Source: Bacteroidales bacterium UBA4243 (lineage in GTDB: Bacteria > Bacteroidota > Bacteroidia > Bacteroidales > F082). From it: a stretch of 49,717 nucleotides of DNA. Made by a program: the position numbers and the translations under genes. The notes below the pieces were generated by a model, which saw nothing but the letters and a program-made list of their open reading frames with translations, ran no database searches and was not told the origin of the DNA. How positions within the stretch are numbered: position 1 is the stretch's first letter; the number at the start of each line of letters is the position of its first letter. Positions 32,370-41,173 of this stretch are shown one piece after another. The stretch lies in contig DGXB01000065.1 in NCBI GenBank assembly GCA_002396205.1, forward strand, positions 1 through 49,717. Direction: 5' to 3'.

Positions 32370-33793
32370 ATCTTCTTCAGGTTCATCACCTCAAGGTCGG
32401 TGAGGAAACGCCATTCGCCACGCGGCAGTCTGTACTTGTCGAGACCGGCAAACATCACGCGGTCGAGCTTGGTCACCTCGTATCCAAGATGTTCGAAGAT
32501 GCGACGGACGATGCGGTTGCGGCCCGAATGAAGCTCGATGCCGATGCTTTTCTTGCTGTCGTCGTCTTGGTCGTAGGCGATGTTGTCGGCAGCGATGGGG
32601 CCATCATCAAGTTCGATGCCCTCAGAGATGCGCAGCATGTCGTTCTTGGTCAAGGGCTTGTCGAGAATGACGTGATAGAGCTTCGGCACCTCGCTACTCG
32701 GATGGGTCAGTTTCTTGGCCAAGTCGCCGTCATTGGTGAACAGCAGCAGGCCAGTAGTCTGCTTGTCGAGACGGCCTACGGGATAGACGCGCTCGGGGCA
32801 AGCGTTCTTTACGAGTTCCATCACGGTGTCGCGTTCATAGGGGTCATCGCTGGTGGTGATGTAGCCTTTGGGCTTGTTGAGCAAGATGTAGCGGAGCTTC
32901 TCGCGGTTGAGCGTTTGGCCGCCATAAACCACCTTGTCTTCGGTCTTCACCTTATAGCCCATCGTGGAAATCACTTCGCCATTCACTTCGACGCAACCGG
33001 CCTTAATCAGGTCGTCGGCCTCGCGGCGCGAGCAGATGCCACAGTCGGCCAAATATTTGTTCAAGCGGATTTCGCCAGTGGCTTTCGGGCGGTCATACTG
33101 CGGGTCTTTCTCGCGAACATAGCCCTTGCGACCACGGCGGGGTTCTTCCTCATCATCAAAACGGCGGCGCGGACGCTCGTCGAAACGGCGGTCGCCACGC
33201 GGACGGTCGTTATCGAAACGGCGGCGCGGACGATCCTCATCGTCAAATCTACGGCGCGGACGGTCGTCATCGTGGAAACGACGCTCACGCGGCTTGTCGT
33301 CGTCGAAACGACGGCGTGGACGGTCGTCGTCATCAAATCTGCGACGAGGCTGGTCATCGTCATTAAAGCGGCGAGACCTCGGACGGTCGCTGTCGTCAAA
33401 CCTACGACGCGGACGGTCGTCATCGTCAAAACGGCGACGCGGACGGTCGTTGTGCTCATCGTCAAAGCGACGACGCGGACGGTCACTGTCGTCAAACCTA
33501 CGGCGCGGACGATCATCGTCATCAAAACGACGGCGCGGACGGTCGTCATGCTCGTCGTCGAAACGGCGGCGCGGACGATCGCCAAATTTGCGGTCGCCAA
33601 AGCGGCGGTCGCCACGTTCGTCATCAAAGCGGCGTTCACCTCTCGGCTTACCGCCAAATCCTCTTTCTTCTTGTCCCTCCTCGTCACCGTCGCGGTGATA
33701 GAACTTGAAGGACCTCCTCTGTTGGAACACTTCGCGTTCGTCAACAGGTTTTCTGGTGCGCGGACGCTTGCCAGATCTTTCGTTGTCAGTCAT
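32366..33793 (-). CDS. RluB-type pseudouridine synthase with long Arg/Asp-rich N-terminal repeat
   Basis: A 475-residue protein. Residues 60 to about 215 are a repeat of roughly nine residues built on D-D-R-P-R-R-R-F-D, about fifteen copies, likely disordered and RNA- or nucleic acid-binding. From about residue 240 it has an S4 domain (IRLNKYLADCGICSRREADDLI) and the synthase catalytic site GRLDKQTTGLLL with D343, then the C-terminal HSGRNRIVRRIFEHLGYEV block. Similar Arg-rich N-terminal arms exist in other Bacteroidota RluB-like proteins. The catalytic part should modify 23S rRNA (RluB makes pseudouridine 2605 in E. coli). It is followed by the methyltransferase with a four-base overlap. Confidence 0.85.
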   Translation of the reverse strand: MTDNERSGKRPRTRKPVDEREVFQQRRSFKFYHRDGDEEGQEERGFGGKPRGERRFDDERGDRRFGDRKFGDRPRRRFDDEHDDRPRRRFDDDDRPRRRFDDSDRPRRRFDDEHNDRPRRRFDDDDRPRRRFDDSDRPRSRRFNDDDQPRRRFDDDDRPRRRFDDDKPRERRFHDDDRPRRRFDDEDRPRRRFDNDRPRGDRRFDERPRRRFDDEEEPRRGRKGYVREKDPQYDRPKATGEIRLNKYLADCGICSRREADDLIKAGCVEVNGEVISTMGYKVKTEDKVVYGGQTLNREKLRYILLNKPKGYITTSDDPYERDTVMELVKNACPERVYPVGRLDKQTTGLLLFTNDGDLAKKLTHPSSEVPKLYHVILDKPLTKNDMLRISEGIELDDGPIAADNIAYDQDDDSKKSIGIELHSGRNRIVRRIFEHLGYEVTKLDRVMFAGLDKYRLPRGEWRFLTDLEVMNLKKI

Positions 33794-33846
33794 TTATTAA
33801 TAATGTATTAGTGTTGAAAATTGATTCCTTTCGCGGAATTGGGCGG

Positions 33847-33854
33847 CAAAAGTA
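33847..33854 (-). promoter_or_regulatory. Promoter -7 element for the rluB-type gene
   Basis: Reads TACTTTTG on the minus strand (TAnnTTTG), about 54 bases before the start codon at 33793. Confidence 0.6.
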
Positions 33855-33876
33855 CGAATAATTTGGGAATTGGGCG

Positions 33877-34830
33877 CTATTTTGACAAGTTTTCGATGCA
33901 AACCATCGGAAATTTCTTCCTCAACTCGCTGATTTTCTCTTCTTTCAGCTTCTTAAACCTTTTGAAAGCCTCACTTTCAGGAAACATCGGCTTGTGCTGA
34001 AGCATTTGTTGGAGTTCGACGGCAGCCTTCATCGCGGGTTTTTCCACTGGGTCGATGGCGAAATCCACAAACCGCTCCCAAATGTGACGAACAGCCTGTT
34101 CGGTGGGATGCACCATGTCATCCTTATAGAAACGATAGTCGCGCAGCTCGTCGAGCATGATTTCGTAGGCAGGGAAATAATGTGCATTCCTGAAAGCTTT
34201 GCACACCTCGTCGACAGCCAGCAGCAATGCAGCTTTGCTCAGCTGGTTCCCATGCAAGCCATCCTTGACATGGCGCAAAGGCGACACGGTGAAAATGAAC
34301 TGCTTTTCGGGATACATTTTGGCCAACCCCGAAAGCACCGCCACGGAGGTCGGCACCGAAAGGCAAATCCTATCGAATTGCGAAGCAGGCAACTTGTGGC
34401 AATTGGCGACCACCTCTTGCGTTTCGTGCGAGCGAAACACCCACGATGTGCCCAAACTGATAATGATCCATTTGGAGTCTTCAAAATGTTTGTGGGCTTT
34501 CGACAAGTCTACATTGATACGATTGAGCAGAGCTTCCTCTGTATTCTGCCAAAATGTCGTATTATGGCTAAAGGTGCAATAGTACCCCTCTCCCACCCTA
34601 ACAACTTCCTCGTGGGCAAAAGGTCTCCCATTGGCCAAACGATGGACGGCATTGGCCACGCTGACGGGGTTATAAAGCACGCCAAAAGGATTCACAAGCG
34701 CATCGAAACCCAAGCCACGGCAAAGGCCCCCCACCTCGTCGGCGAAACACGAGCCCAAAAAGAGCAAACCATCGCCATAACTGATGGTTTGCTCCAAAGG
34801 TTGAATCTTTATTTCGGTTTGAAGAATCAT
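33877..34830 (-). CDS. GSCFA domain-containing protein
   Basis: A 317-residue protein with the name-giving motif G-S-C-F-A-D-E-V-G at residues 26-34 and the downstream block IIISLGTSWVFR...HKLP, typical of GSCFA, a GDSL/SGNH-hydrolase-like family of unknown substrate. The catalytic Ser would be in GSCFA, with YKDDMVHPTEQAV providing the distal Asp/His pair. No signal peptide is present. Its ATG overlaps the trxB stop by four bases (34827-34830), so it is translated with trxB. Confidence 0.85.
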   Translation of the reverse strand: MILQTEIKIQPLEQTISYGDGLLFLGSCFADEVGGLCRGLGFDALVNPFGVLYNPVSVANAVHRLANGRPFAHEEVVRVGEGYYCTFSHNTTFWQNTEEALLNRINVDLSKAHKHFEDSKWIIISLGTSWVFRSHETQEVVANCHKLPASQFDRICLSVPTSVAVLSGLAKMYPEKQFIFTVSPLRHVKDGLHGNQLSKAALLLAVDEVCKAFRNAHYFPAYEIMLDELRDYRFYKDDMVHPTEQAVRHIWERFVDFAIDPVEKPAMKAAVELQQMLQHKPMFPESEAFKRFKKLKEEKISELRKKFPMVCIENLSK

Positions 34831-35768
34831 TTGTGTTCAGCCAAATATCTCTCCACCTCAATACCCGCCATGGCACCCGTGCCAGCAGCCACGATGGCTT
34901 GGCGATAGACGCGATCCTGGCAGTCGCCGCAGGCGAAGATGCCTTCAACATTGGTGGCCGTCGACTTGGGCTTAGTGATGATATAGCCTTCCTCATCCAT
35001 GTCGAGGATGCCCTTGAAAGGCTCGGTGTTGGGCGTGTGGCCGATAGCCTCAAAGAAGCCGTCCACGTAGATGGTGCGCTCCTCCTTGGTGTCGCTGTGA
35101 TAGAGCACGGCACCCTTCAGCTTCTTCATGAAGCCTTGCTGTTCGCCGAAAAGCTCCTTGGTTTGATGTTTCCAGAGCACCTCAATATTGGGCGTATTGA
35201 GCACACGGTGTTGCATGGCCTTGGAAGCGCGCAACACGTCGCGACGGACGATGAGGTAGACCTTATTGCAAAGTTTGGCCAAATAGGTGGCATCCTCGCA
35301 AGCCGTGTCGCCGCCGCCGACCACAGCCACGTCTTTCCCTTTATAGAAGAAGCCATCGCAAGTGGCGCAGGCCGAAACGCCACCGCCCTTGAACTCCTCT
35401 TCGGTAGGCAAGCCCAAATAACGGGCTGCGGCACCTGTTGAAACGATGATGCTATCGGCAAGCAACTCGCCGTCGTATTCCGTCGTCACCTTGAACGGAC
35501 GTTGGCTGACATCAATGGCCGTCACCTCGCCTTCGCGGATTTCAGCACCGAAACGAAGTGCTTGTTGACGTATTTCCTCCATCATATCGGGGCCTTTCAC
35601 ACCATTGGGATAGCCCGGGAAATTCTCGATTTCGGTGGTCTGGGTCAGCTGGCCACCAGGTTGCATACCTTCATAGATGACAGTTTTCACATCGGCACGA
35701 CCCGTATAGATGGCAGCGGTATAGCCCGCCGGACCCGATCCAATAATCAGACATTCAACTCTTTCCAT
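34827..35768 (-). CDS. trxB: Thioredoxin-disulfide reductase
   Basis: A 313-residue flavoprotein of full length with FAD motif GSGPAGYTAAIYTGRA (residues 10-25), redox-active CATC (C134, C137), NADPH motif VAVVGGGDTACEDA and the C-terminal FACGDCQDRVYRQAIVAAG. It reduces thioredoxin with NADPH. A TATCTTTG promoter lies at 35817-35824, and the leader between it and the start carries a run of AGTTGTT repeats with no obvious ribosome-binding site. The GSCFA gene follows with a four-base overlap. Confidence 0.95.
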   Translation of the reverse strand: MERVECLIIGSGPAGYTAAIYTGRADVKTVIYEGMQPGGQLTQTTEIENFPGYPNGVKGPDMMEEIRQQALRFGAEIREGEVTAIDVSQRPFKVTTEYDGELLADSIIVSTGAAARYLGLPTEEEFKGGGVSACATCDGFFYKGKDVAVVGGGDTACEDATYLAKLCNKVYLIVRRDVLRASKAMQHRVLNTPNIEVLWKHQTKELFGEQQGFMKKLKGAVLYHSDTKEERTIYVDGFFEAIGHTPNTEPFKGILDMDEEGYIITKPKSTATNVEGIFACGDCQDRVYRQAIVAAGTGAMAGIEVERYLAEHK

Positions 35769-35774
35769 AGTTTT

Positions 35775-35824
35775 CAGTTGTTAGTTGTTCAGTTGTTCAG
35801 TTGGTGTAATTCTGTGCAAAGATA
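35775..35824 (-). promoter_or_regulatory. trxB promoter and repeat-bearing leader
   Basis: TATCTTTG on the minus strand (35817-35824) matches TAnnTTTG. The following leader contains iterated AACAACTG-type units (plus strand CAGTTGTT, AGTTGTT, CAGTTGTT, CAGTTGG at 35775-35804). A related short run, AGTTAGGAGTTTGCAGTTG, occurs at 10786-10804. Confidence 0.55.
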
Positions 35825-35866
35825 AATTTTTTTCTTCAAAGTGAACACCGATTCAAAAAAAGTTCC

Positions 35867-35874
35867 TATCTTTG
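35867..35874 (+). promoter_or_regulatory. Promoter -7 element for tRNA-Pro
   Basis: TATCTTTG exactly matches TAnnTTTG, 42 bases before the tRNA 5' end. Confidence 0.6.
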
Positions 35875-35915
35875 CAGCCGCAAATCGAAAGATAAGCAAC
35901 GCAAATCAATGCAAT

Positions 35916-35989
35916 CGGGGTGTGGTGCAGTTGGCTAGCATTCTTGCATGGGGTGCAAGCGGTCGCCCGTTCGAGTCGGGCCACTCCGA
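35916..35989 (+). tRNA. tRNA-Pro (anticodon GGG)
   Basis: A 74-base cloverleaf. The acceptor arm CGGGGTG pairs with CACTCCG, discriminator A. The D stem is GTGC/GCAT; the anticodon stem CTTGC/GCAAG encloses loop ATGGGGT, giving anticodon GGG with G37 as usual for tRNA-Pro; the T arm is GCCCG-TTCGAGT-CGGGC. CCA is not encoded. A promoter lies 42 bases upstream and a terminator hairpin directly downstream, so it is transcribed alone. Confidence 0.93.
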
Positions 35990-35995
35990 CAAAAG

Positions 35996-36023
35996 AGCAG
36001 CTGAGAAATCGGCTGCTTTTTTT
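35996..36023 (+). terminator. Intrinsic terminator after tRNA-Pro
   Basis: AGCAGC (35996-36001) and GCTGCT (36012-36017) enclose a ten-base loop, followed by a T run to 36023. Confidence 0.75.
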
Positions 36024-36058
36024 GTGCGGTTTTGGCAAGCCAAAACCGCACAAAAAAA
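36017..36058. repeat. Perfect long palindrome between tRNA-Pro and porN
   Basis: GTGCGGTTTTGGC (36024-36036) and its exact complement GCCAAAACCGCAC (36039-36051) around a two-base centre; seven T on the left (36017-36023) and seven A on the right (36052-36058) extend the symmetry. It can act as a terminator in either direction. Confidence 0.75.
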
Positions 36059-36086
36059 GGACACCCACGCGGATGTCCTTTTTCAT
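36052..36086 (-). terminator. Terminator of the T9SS operon after porN
   Basis: On the minus strand, AAAGGACATCC-like and GGGTGTCCTTT arms (36071-36081 and 36056-36066) form an 11-bp stem with one G-U pair around a four-base loop, followed by a U run. It lies 23 bases beyond the porN stop. Confidence 0.7.
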
Positions 36087-36103
36087 TGTCATTAAGCGAA
36101 CCA

Positions 36104-36946
36104 TCAATATTCCCAGAGGCTTTGTTCGAAGTCGAACATTTCGTTCTTGATGCGCTCCGATTCGTAGAGGGCGTCAATGTTGAAAGCGTAGGAGTTGATG
36201 TAACGGTCGTAAACGTTCTCTTCCTTGATGATGTAGCTGTCGAAGATACGTTTTTGTAGCACTTCATCGAAAGTGCGACGCTGGGCCGAGTTGTTGCGGT
36301 TGAAGGCAAAGGCCTTGGCCAACACATCACGCGAGTCTTCGTAAGGAATCCAGCACACTTGCGAGAGGCCACCGTCATCGTCGACAACGATGGGACCAAG
36401 GGCGATGATGCGGACGAGGAACTGCGACAATTTCTTGTCGAAATACCAGTCTTCCTTGATACGCAGACGGGTCACATTGAGCATACGGTCCTTGAATTCA
36501 ATCTCGTTCGGCACCTCCTCGCCATCTTTCCAGATGACCGGAGGATCGCCAATCTTTGTGTTTTCTTTTTCAAAATCGGCCAAGGTCAAAGGGGTCACCA
36601 TGTCGTCGATGTTGTTTTCAACGCGATAGGGAGTGATGTCACCGCTCTGGATGCCATCATAGATCACCGTGATGAAGTTCCTCCAGTCCTCGGTCGGATT
36701 GATTGGGTAGTAGAACACTTGATTGATCTTCTGACGGAAGTCGATTTCCCTGATCACCGTCTTCTTCCACATCACGTTCGATTCGTCGATGATAGGAAGC
36801 GGCGAAGGGGTCTTTTCGTTCATGACTTGCTGCTGGCCTGAGAGGATGCTGTTCTTCGGCGGCTTGATGTCGGTCGTCTGGGCATTGAGGCACAGACTGC
36901 CGAAGAGCGCCACAAGGGTCAACATGGAAACAAGTGTCTTTTTCAT
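36104..36946 (-). CDS. porN: Type IX secretion system ring protein PorN/GldN
   Basis: A 280-residue protein with a signal peptide (MKKTLVSMLTLVALFGSLC, cleavage after NAQ). The conserved GldN/PorN region includes IREIDFRQKINQVFYYPINP and DVLAKAFAFNRNNSAQRRTFDEVLQKRIFDSYI. With the lipoprotein PorK it forms the large periplasmic ring of the type IX secretion machine beneath the outer membrane. It is the last gene of the minus-strand set porP, porK, porL, porM, porN, 20 bases after porM, and is followed by the terminator at 36052-36086. Confidence 0.93.
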   Translation of the reverse strand: MKKTLVSMLTLVALFGSLCLNAQTTDIKPPKNSILSGQQQVMNEKTPSPLPIIDESNVMWKKTVIREIDFRQKINQVFYYPINPTEDWRNFITVIYDGIQSGDITPYRVENNIDDMVTPLTLADFEKENTKIGDPPVIWKDGEEVPNEIEFKDRMLNVTRLRIKEDWYFDKKLSQFLVRIIALGPIVVDDDGGLSQVCWIPYEDSRDVLAKAFAFNRNNSAQRRTFDEVLQKRIFDSYIIKEENVYDRYINSYAFNIDALYESERIKNEMFDFEQSLWEY

Positions 36947-36966
36947 CTTATAAGGGTTTTAGTTGT

Positions 36967-38700
36967 TTACTTGATTTCAACACCGATAGGAGTGTCAAGG
37001 GTCTTGGTCTTGCCGTCGTTACCACGCACTTGGATGGCCGTGAACAGGAAGGTATCACCCACATTCGAGCCGCTGATGGCGTTCTTGATTTCGTCGGTGA
37101 ATGCGCCACTGTTGGCCTTGGCTTCCTTGGTGGTACCAGCCTTGGTCTTGTAACGGAAGGTATAGCCAACCACATCATACTTGACACCGTCGAAGTCGAA
37201 GTCCTTCATTTCGGCTTCCACACGGTTGGCGGCAAGCAATGCACTCTTCGAGACCAAACCGTTCACCACATTACGGATGATGGCTTCGGGTTTCGGCAGG
37301 TCTTTCACGCGGAACTTCATGCTGCCGAGGCTTGAACCGGCGGAACTGACGTTGATGGTCACCTCGTTGGCTTCACCCGGACGCAGGTTGTAGGTACCAT
37401 TGCCCGTGCGGGTCAAAGTACCGCTAGTAGCCGTGGCACTGATTTCGCCACCAACACCGCCACCCACTGCAATCGGGTTGTCGATACCGCGATAGACGAC
37501 GTTCATCTTAGTGGCCGAAACGCTCACCGCAGGAGGAGCCACGACGAAGGAACCTTGGAATGGGAACTCTTCCATCTTGTTGGTCGAGGGATCAAGCATG
37601 TCAATGACACCAGTATAGGTGTGCGAACCGACACCGACGTTCCATTCCAACGGAATCACGCCTTGGGCATCGCTGGTGTAGGTCTTCTCGGCGCCACCGT
37701 CCAACTTGACGCGGGCGGTCAGTTGCGAGTTCTTCCAAGCGGTCACCATGGCTTGTGCCTTATAGGTCTGGCCAGAGAGGAGATAGCCACTCTCGGCGAA
37801 CACCTTGGCACCGATTTCGTCAAACGTGAAGTCGGTTGCGTGGATGTCGCTCATCAGTTCGGTGACGGCATTCAACTCAGCGGTCTCAGCCTCGGAGATG
37901 ATCTTGTTCAACAAGGTGACATCGGCAACGAGTACCGTATGGTGGAAGTTATGGTATTCCCAGCTGTCTTGCACCGGGTCGGTCATGCCAGGATAATAGC
38001 TGATTTTGGCACCATAATACTCACCAGGAAGAGGAAGTCTCTTCATTTGGCCGTCGGTATAACCATTTTCCTCCAAATAAGCCTTCGTTCCGTAGATACT
38101 ATCGGTGATCAGGCCCACCTCGTGAAGATGCTCGGGACCCATGGCTTTGATGACTTCGCCACGGAAGCGACGGATCTTCTCTGACAGTTCGTAAGCCCTG
38201 CCACCGTTGCCCGGACCTTCGGGGTTGCCCATCATGTAGGCAGTAGGTTGGTTGTAGTTGTCTCTCGACTTTACTTTCGAGGTGTTGATGTTATAGATTC
38301 TACGACCGTTCTTCAACGTGTCGGTTGATCTCAACAATCCTTCCTTAAGGGCATAAGCCACAGGACCTTCGTCCTTGCCGGTACATTCAATTTTCTTCAC
38401 CAAGTCCCATTTCAGGTCCTCGACGTAGTTGATGAGTTCGGTGGCTTCTTCTCTCAAAGCTTGGGCTTGTTCCCAATAAGGTCCGACCTTTTCTTTGTCC
38501 AAACCATATTGCTCCTCGAAGGCAGCATACTTCTGATTAATCTGATTCGAAAGGGTGATGTTCGTTGTCTGAACGCCCTGGTTCACCGTGTCGAAGGCAT
38601 CCAGGATGTCCTTCGAGACATTCATGGCTAACAAGGCAGTGTAGACCAGGTACATCATACCGATCATTTTCTGTCTTGGGGTTTCTTTTGCGCCTGACAT
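36967..38700 (-). CDS. porM: Type IX secretion system motor protein PorM/GldM
   Basis: A 577-residue protein with one N-terminal membrane helix (KMIGMMYLVYTALLAMNVSKDILDAF, about residues 10-35) and a long periplasmic part of stacked beta domains, ending in a GldM C-terminal domain. It is the stator/rotor partner of PorL: GldLM form a proton-driven rotary motor powering type IX secretion (and gliding in other species). It is read just after porL with 44 bases between them. It is somewhat longer than typical GldM proteins of about 520 residues. Confidence 0.95.
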   Translation of the reverse strand: MSGAKETPRQKMIGMMYLVYTALLAMNVSKDILDAFDTVNQGVQTTNITLSNQINQKYAAFEEQYGLDKEKVGPYWEQAQALREEATELINYVEDLKWDLVKKIECTGKDEGPVAYALKEGLLRSTDTLKNGRRIYNINTSKVKSRDNYNQPTAYMMGNPEGPGNGGRAYELSEKIRRFRGEVIKAMGPEHLHEVGLITDSIYGTKAYLEENGYTDGQMKRLPLPGEYYGAKISYYPGMTDPVQDSWEYHNFHHTVLVADVTLLNKIISEAETAELNAVTELMSDIHATDFTFDEIGAKVFAESGYLLSGQTYKAQAMVTAWKNSQLTARVKLDGGAEKTYTSDAQGVIPLEWNVGVGSHTYTGVIDMLDPSTNKMEEFPFQGSFVVAPPAVSVSATKMNVVYRGIDNPIAVGGGVGGEISATATSGTLTRTGNGTYNLRPGEANEVTINVSSAGSSLGSMKFRVKDLPKPEAIIRNVVNGLVSKSALLAANRVEAEMKDFDFDGVKYDVVGYTFRYKTKAGTTKEAKANSGAFTDEIKNAISGSNVGDTFLFTAIQVRGNDGKTKTLDTPIGVEIK

Positions 38701-38744
38701 AATTTTACTCCTTTTTTATATTAGACAATAGGTTTGAGTAGAAA

Positions 38745-39593
38745 TTATGCCTTGATATTCATTGCTGACAACATTCCACCATAGACGTTGTTCAAAGCGG
38801 TCAAGCGCTGCGACAATTGAGTCAGCTGAGCGTTGAGTTGGCCGGCGTTCTGTGATGAAGCGTTGAGGTTATCCATGTACTTGTTCATAGTTTCGGTCAA
38901 CTTCTTGCTGGCGGCAGAGGTCTGCTCGGCACCTTGGAGCTGCAGCTCGTAGATGGAGTTGAGCGAGGTCATGCTGCTGGCCACCTTCTTGATGGTGTTG
39001 GCATCGAGGGCGCTGAAGTCGAGCTTGCCCAACGAGTCGGAGAGCTTCTGGTTGGTCTGGATATAGGCGTTGGAGAAGTCGGCGATTGACTTCGTGGCGC
39101 GATCCATGGCATTGGCATAGTTGGTGGTAGCGGCCATGGCGTTGCTGATGTCGGCCATTTGGCCAGCGTTTTCGGCCAGTCTGTCGAGGCCCTTGCCAAG
39201 TCTCTTGAAGGTATCTTCGCTGACATTCATCTTATCAAGCATCTTGCTCAGCATGGCGTCTTCGGCATCAGTGATGGCACCTTTGGAAGCGCCGCCGCCA
39301 GTAGTGGCAAATTGTGTCTTTGTTTTACCATCCCAGTCTTCCTCGAGTTCGACGAACACGTTGTCCCAAGCGTACTCAACATGTTGAGGCTCGAAGGCCG
39401 ACATGAAGAAGATTAATGCTTCGATACCCAGACCGAGAGCCAGCATGAAGTCGGCACCAGGGATGTGGGTCAGTTTGAAGTAAGCACCAATCATAACCAC
39501 AGAGGCGCCCCAACCATAGAGGTAACCCATGAAGGTCTTGTACTTTTTCGATGCAAGGAATTTCTGGAAATTGCTAAGTTCTTTCTTTGCCAT
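38745..39593 (-). CDS. porL: Type IX secretion system motor protein PorL/GldL
   Basis: A 282-residue protein with two N-terminal membrane helices (about residues 22-41 and 48-66) and a cytoplasmic helical tail. The second helix carries E58 (GLGIEALIFFMSAFEP), which corresponds in position to the intramembrane Glu of GldL needed for proton flow. With PorM it forms the inner-membrane motor. It lies between porK and porM in the same direction. The C-terminal part is rich in Asn/Gln/Ser repeats such as LNAQLTQLSQRLTALNN, likely helical. Confidence 0.94.
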   Translation of the reverse strand: MAKKELSNFQKFLASKKYKTFMGYLYGWGASVVMIGAYFKLTHIPGADFMLALGLGIEALIFFMSAFEPQHVEYAWDNVFVELEEDWDGKTKTQFATTGGGASKGAITDAEDAMLSKMLDKMNVSEDTFKRLGKGLDRLAENAGQMADISNAMAATTNYANAMDRATKSIADFSNAYIQTNQKLSDSLGKLDFSALDANTIKKVASSMTSLNSIYELQLQGAEQTSAASKKLTETMNKYMDNLNASSQNAGQLNAQLTQLSQRLTALNNVYGGMLSAMNIKA

Positions 39594-39667
39594 GACAATT
39601 AATTTTTAAAATGTGAATGATTTAGTTGATTTTCTATTTAATTTGTTGATTTTTCGATGAATAAGGG

Positions 39668-41077
39668 TTATCTGTACACTCTCGACATTCTCGGGTTGTC
39701 GCCCTTGTTGCGGCCTAAGTAAGGCTGGATGCAACGGAAACCGGTGTAGCAGTTGGCCGAGTCTTGGTATTGGTAGTCGCGGGTGGTGACTTGCAGGTAG
39801 TAAGACACGTCCTTCCACGAACCGCCGCGCACGACCTTGCGCTTCATCACAGCCGGGTCGTCGGCCTTGGCGTTATAGGTGTAGTTGGGGTTCATGTCCC
39901 AAGTGAAGTTGTAGGAGTTGGGGTCGTAGGCCGTATTGGTCCATTCCGACACGTTGCCAGCCATATCGTAGAGGCCCCAGCCATTGGGCGGGTAGCAGCC
40001 CACCACGAGGGTACGCAGGCCGCCGTCGGCGAGGTAGTTGCCACGACGCGGCTTGAAGTTGGCCATGAAGCAGCCTTTGGCGTTGCTGGCGTTAGGACCG
40101 CCCCACGGATAGGGGTTCAGCATCTTGCCGCCACGGGCAGCCCATTCCCATTCGGCCTCGGTGGGCAGACGGAACTCGGAGAGGTCGGCGTCCTTCCTGG
40201 TGCGCAGGTAGGAGTTGAGCAACTCGGTGCGCCACACGCAGAAGGCCTTGGCTTGTTGCCAGGTGACACCCACCACCGGGTAGTTGTCGTAGGCCGGATG
40301 CCAGAAATACTTCTCGGTCATCGGGTCGTTGAACGAATAGCTGTAGTCGTGGATCCAGCAGAGCGTGTCGGGGTAGACATTGATGACTTCCGAACGGGCA
40401 TAGACCGAACGGTCGCTGTAGCCCTGCTTACGGTTCGACCAAGCGCCCTTGCGGTCGACGTTGATTCCAGCATCGGCCTCGCCCAACGAATAGTCGTTGT
40501 TGACGAGCTTGTCGTCAGCGAAGTCCTTCTTGGCGGCTGCGACCATGTCAAACCAGAAATAGGAATAATAAAGCTTTCTCGTGTCGATGTCCTTGTGGCG
40601 GAAATATCTCTCATGTTCGGGGAGATACATAGGCTCGAGGGCTTCGCGGATGTCCTGTTCCTTGCTGTTCCAGTCGAGCTTTTCCTTCCAGTTCAAGTGC
40701 GGCGGATCATAGACTTCGCCCGATTTGCTCTCGGTGATGGCAAACCTGTCGGGGAAGTTTTCGGCAAGAATCCTTCTTGCGATGGAGTCTCTGACCCAAT
40801 AAACAAATTGGCGGTACTCATTGTTGGTGATTTCGGTCTCGTCCATGAAGAAAGCGGAGACGGAAACCGTTTTGGGCTCGTTGAGGTAGGAACCCGTAAT
40901 GTCTTCGCCACCTACGCCCATGGTGTAGTTGCCTTGCGGGACGAACACCATTCCGTAGGGGTCAGGTTGATTGAAGGTTTTGTTGGACTTCCTCACTCCA
41001 ACCAACTCGCCTTGGTTTGAATTGCCGCAGGCTGTCAGCAGCATTGCGACGGAAAATACGAACAGTAGTCTTTTCAT
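39668..41077 (-). CDS. porK: Type IX secretion system lipoprotein PorK/GldK
   Basis: A 469-residue lipoprotein with lipobox LLTAC (Cys17), start chosen at ATG 41077 because the longer frame from 41176 lacks a signal peptide. It carries an FGE-sulfatase-like (SUMF1) domain: GMVFVPQGNYTMG, MDETEITNNEYRQFVYW, LPTEAEWEWAARGG, NVSEWTNTAYD and VRGGSWKD. PorK forms the outer-membrane-anchored ring with PorN. It follows porP after about 210 bases; a TAATTTTG promoter site lies at 41174-41181. Confidence 0.95.
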   Translation of the reverse strand: MKRLLFVFSVAMLLTACGNSNQGELVGVRKSNKTFNQPDPYGMVFVPQGNYTMGVGGEDITGSYLNEPKTVSVSAFFMDETEITNNEYRQFVYWVRDSIARRILAENFPDRFAITESKSGEVYDPPHLNWKEKLDWNSKEQDIREALEPMYLPEHERYFRHKDIDTRKLYYSYFWFDMVAAAKKDFADDKLVNNDYSLGEADAGINVDRKGAWSNRKQGYSDRSVYARSEVINVYPDTLCWIHDYSYSFNDPMTEKYFWHPAYDNYPVVGVTWQQAKAFCVWRTELLNSYLRTRKDADLSEFRLPTEAEWEWAARGGKMLNPYPWGGPNASNAKGCFMANFKPRRGNYLADGGLRTLVVGCYPPNGWGLYDMAGNVSEWTNTAYDPNSYNFTWDMNPNYTYNAKADDPAVMKRKVVRGGSWKDVSYYLQVTTRDYQYQDSANCYTGFRCIQPYLGRNKGDNPRMSRVYR

Positions 41078-41173
41078 CTTCTTGACAATGATATAATTAC
41101 TATTTTGTTTCTTTTTTATTCTTTCAATCAATCGTGCCGACCTTTCGGTCCAGCGTTTCCTTTTAAAAACCGC

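Noticed and set aside
32489..33811. Long plus-strand frame rich in Val/Thr opposite the rluB-type gene
   Set aside because: It is the complement of the D-R-P-R-R-R-F repeat and has no promoter or domain; the minus strand has the S4 and catalytic motifs.
35841..36107. Frames across the tRNA-Pro region
   Set aside because: They cover a clear tRNA cloverleaf and palindromes.
39764..41020. Long antisense frame across porK
   Set aside because: Codon bias of the real gene on the other strand keeps this frame open; no family motif was seen.
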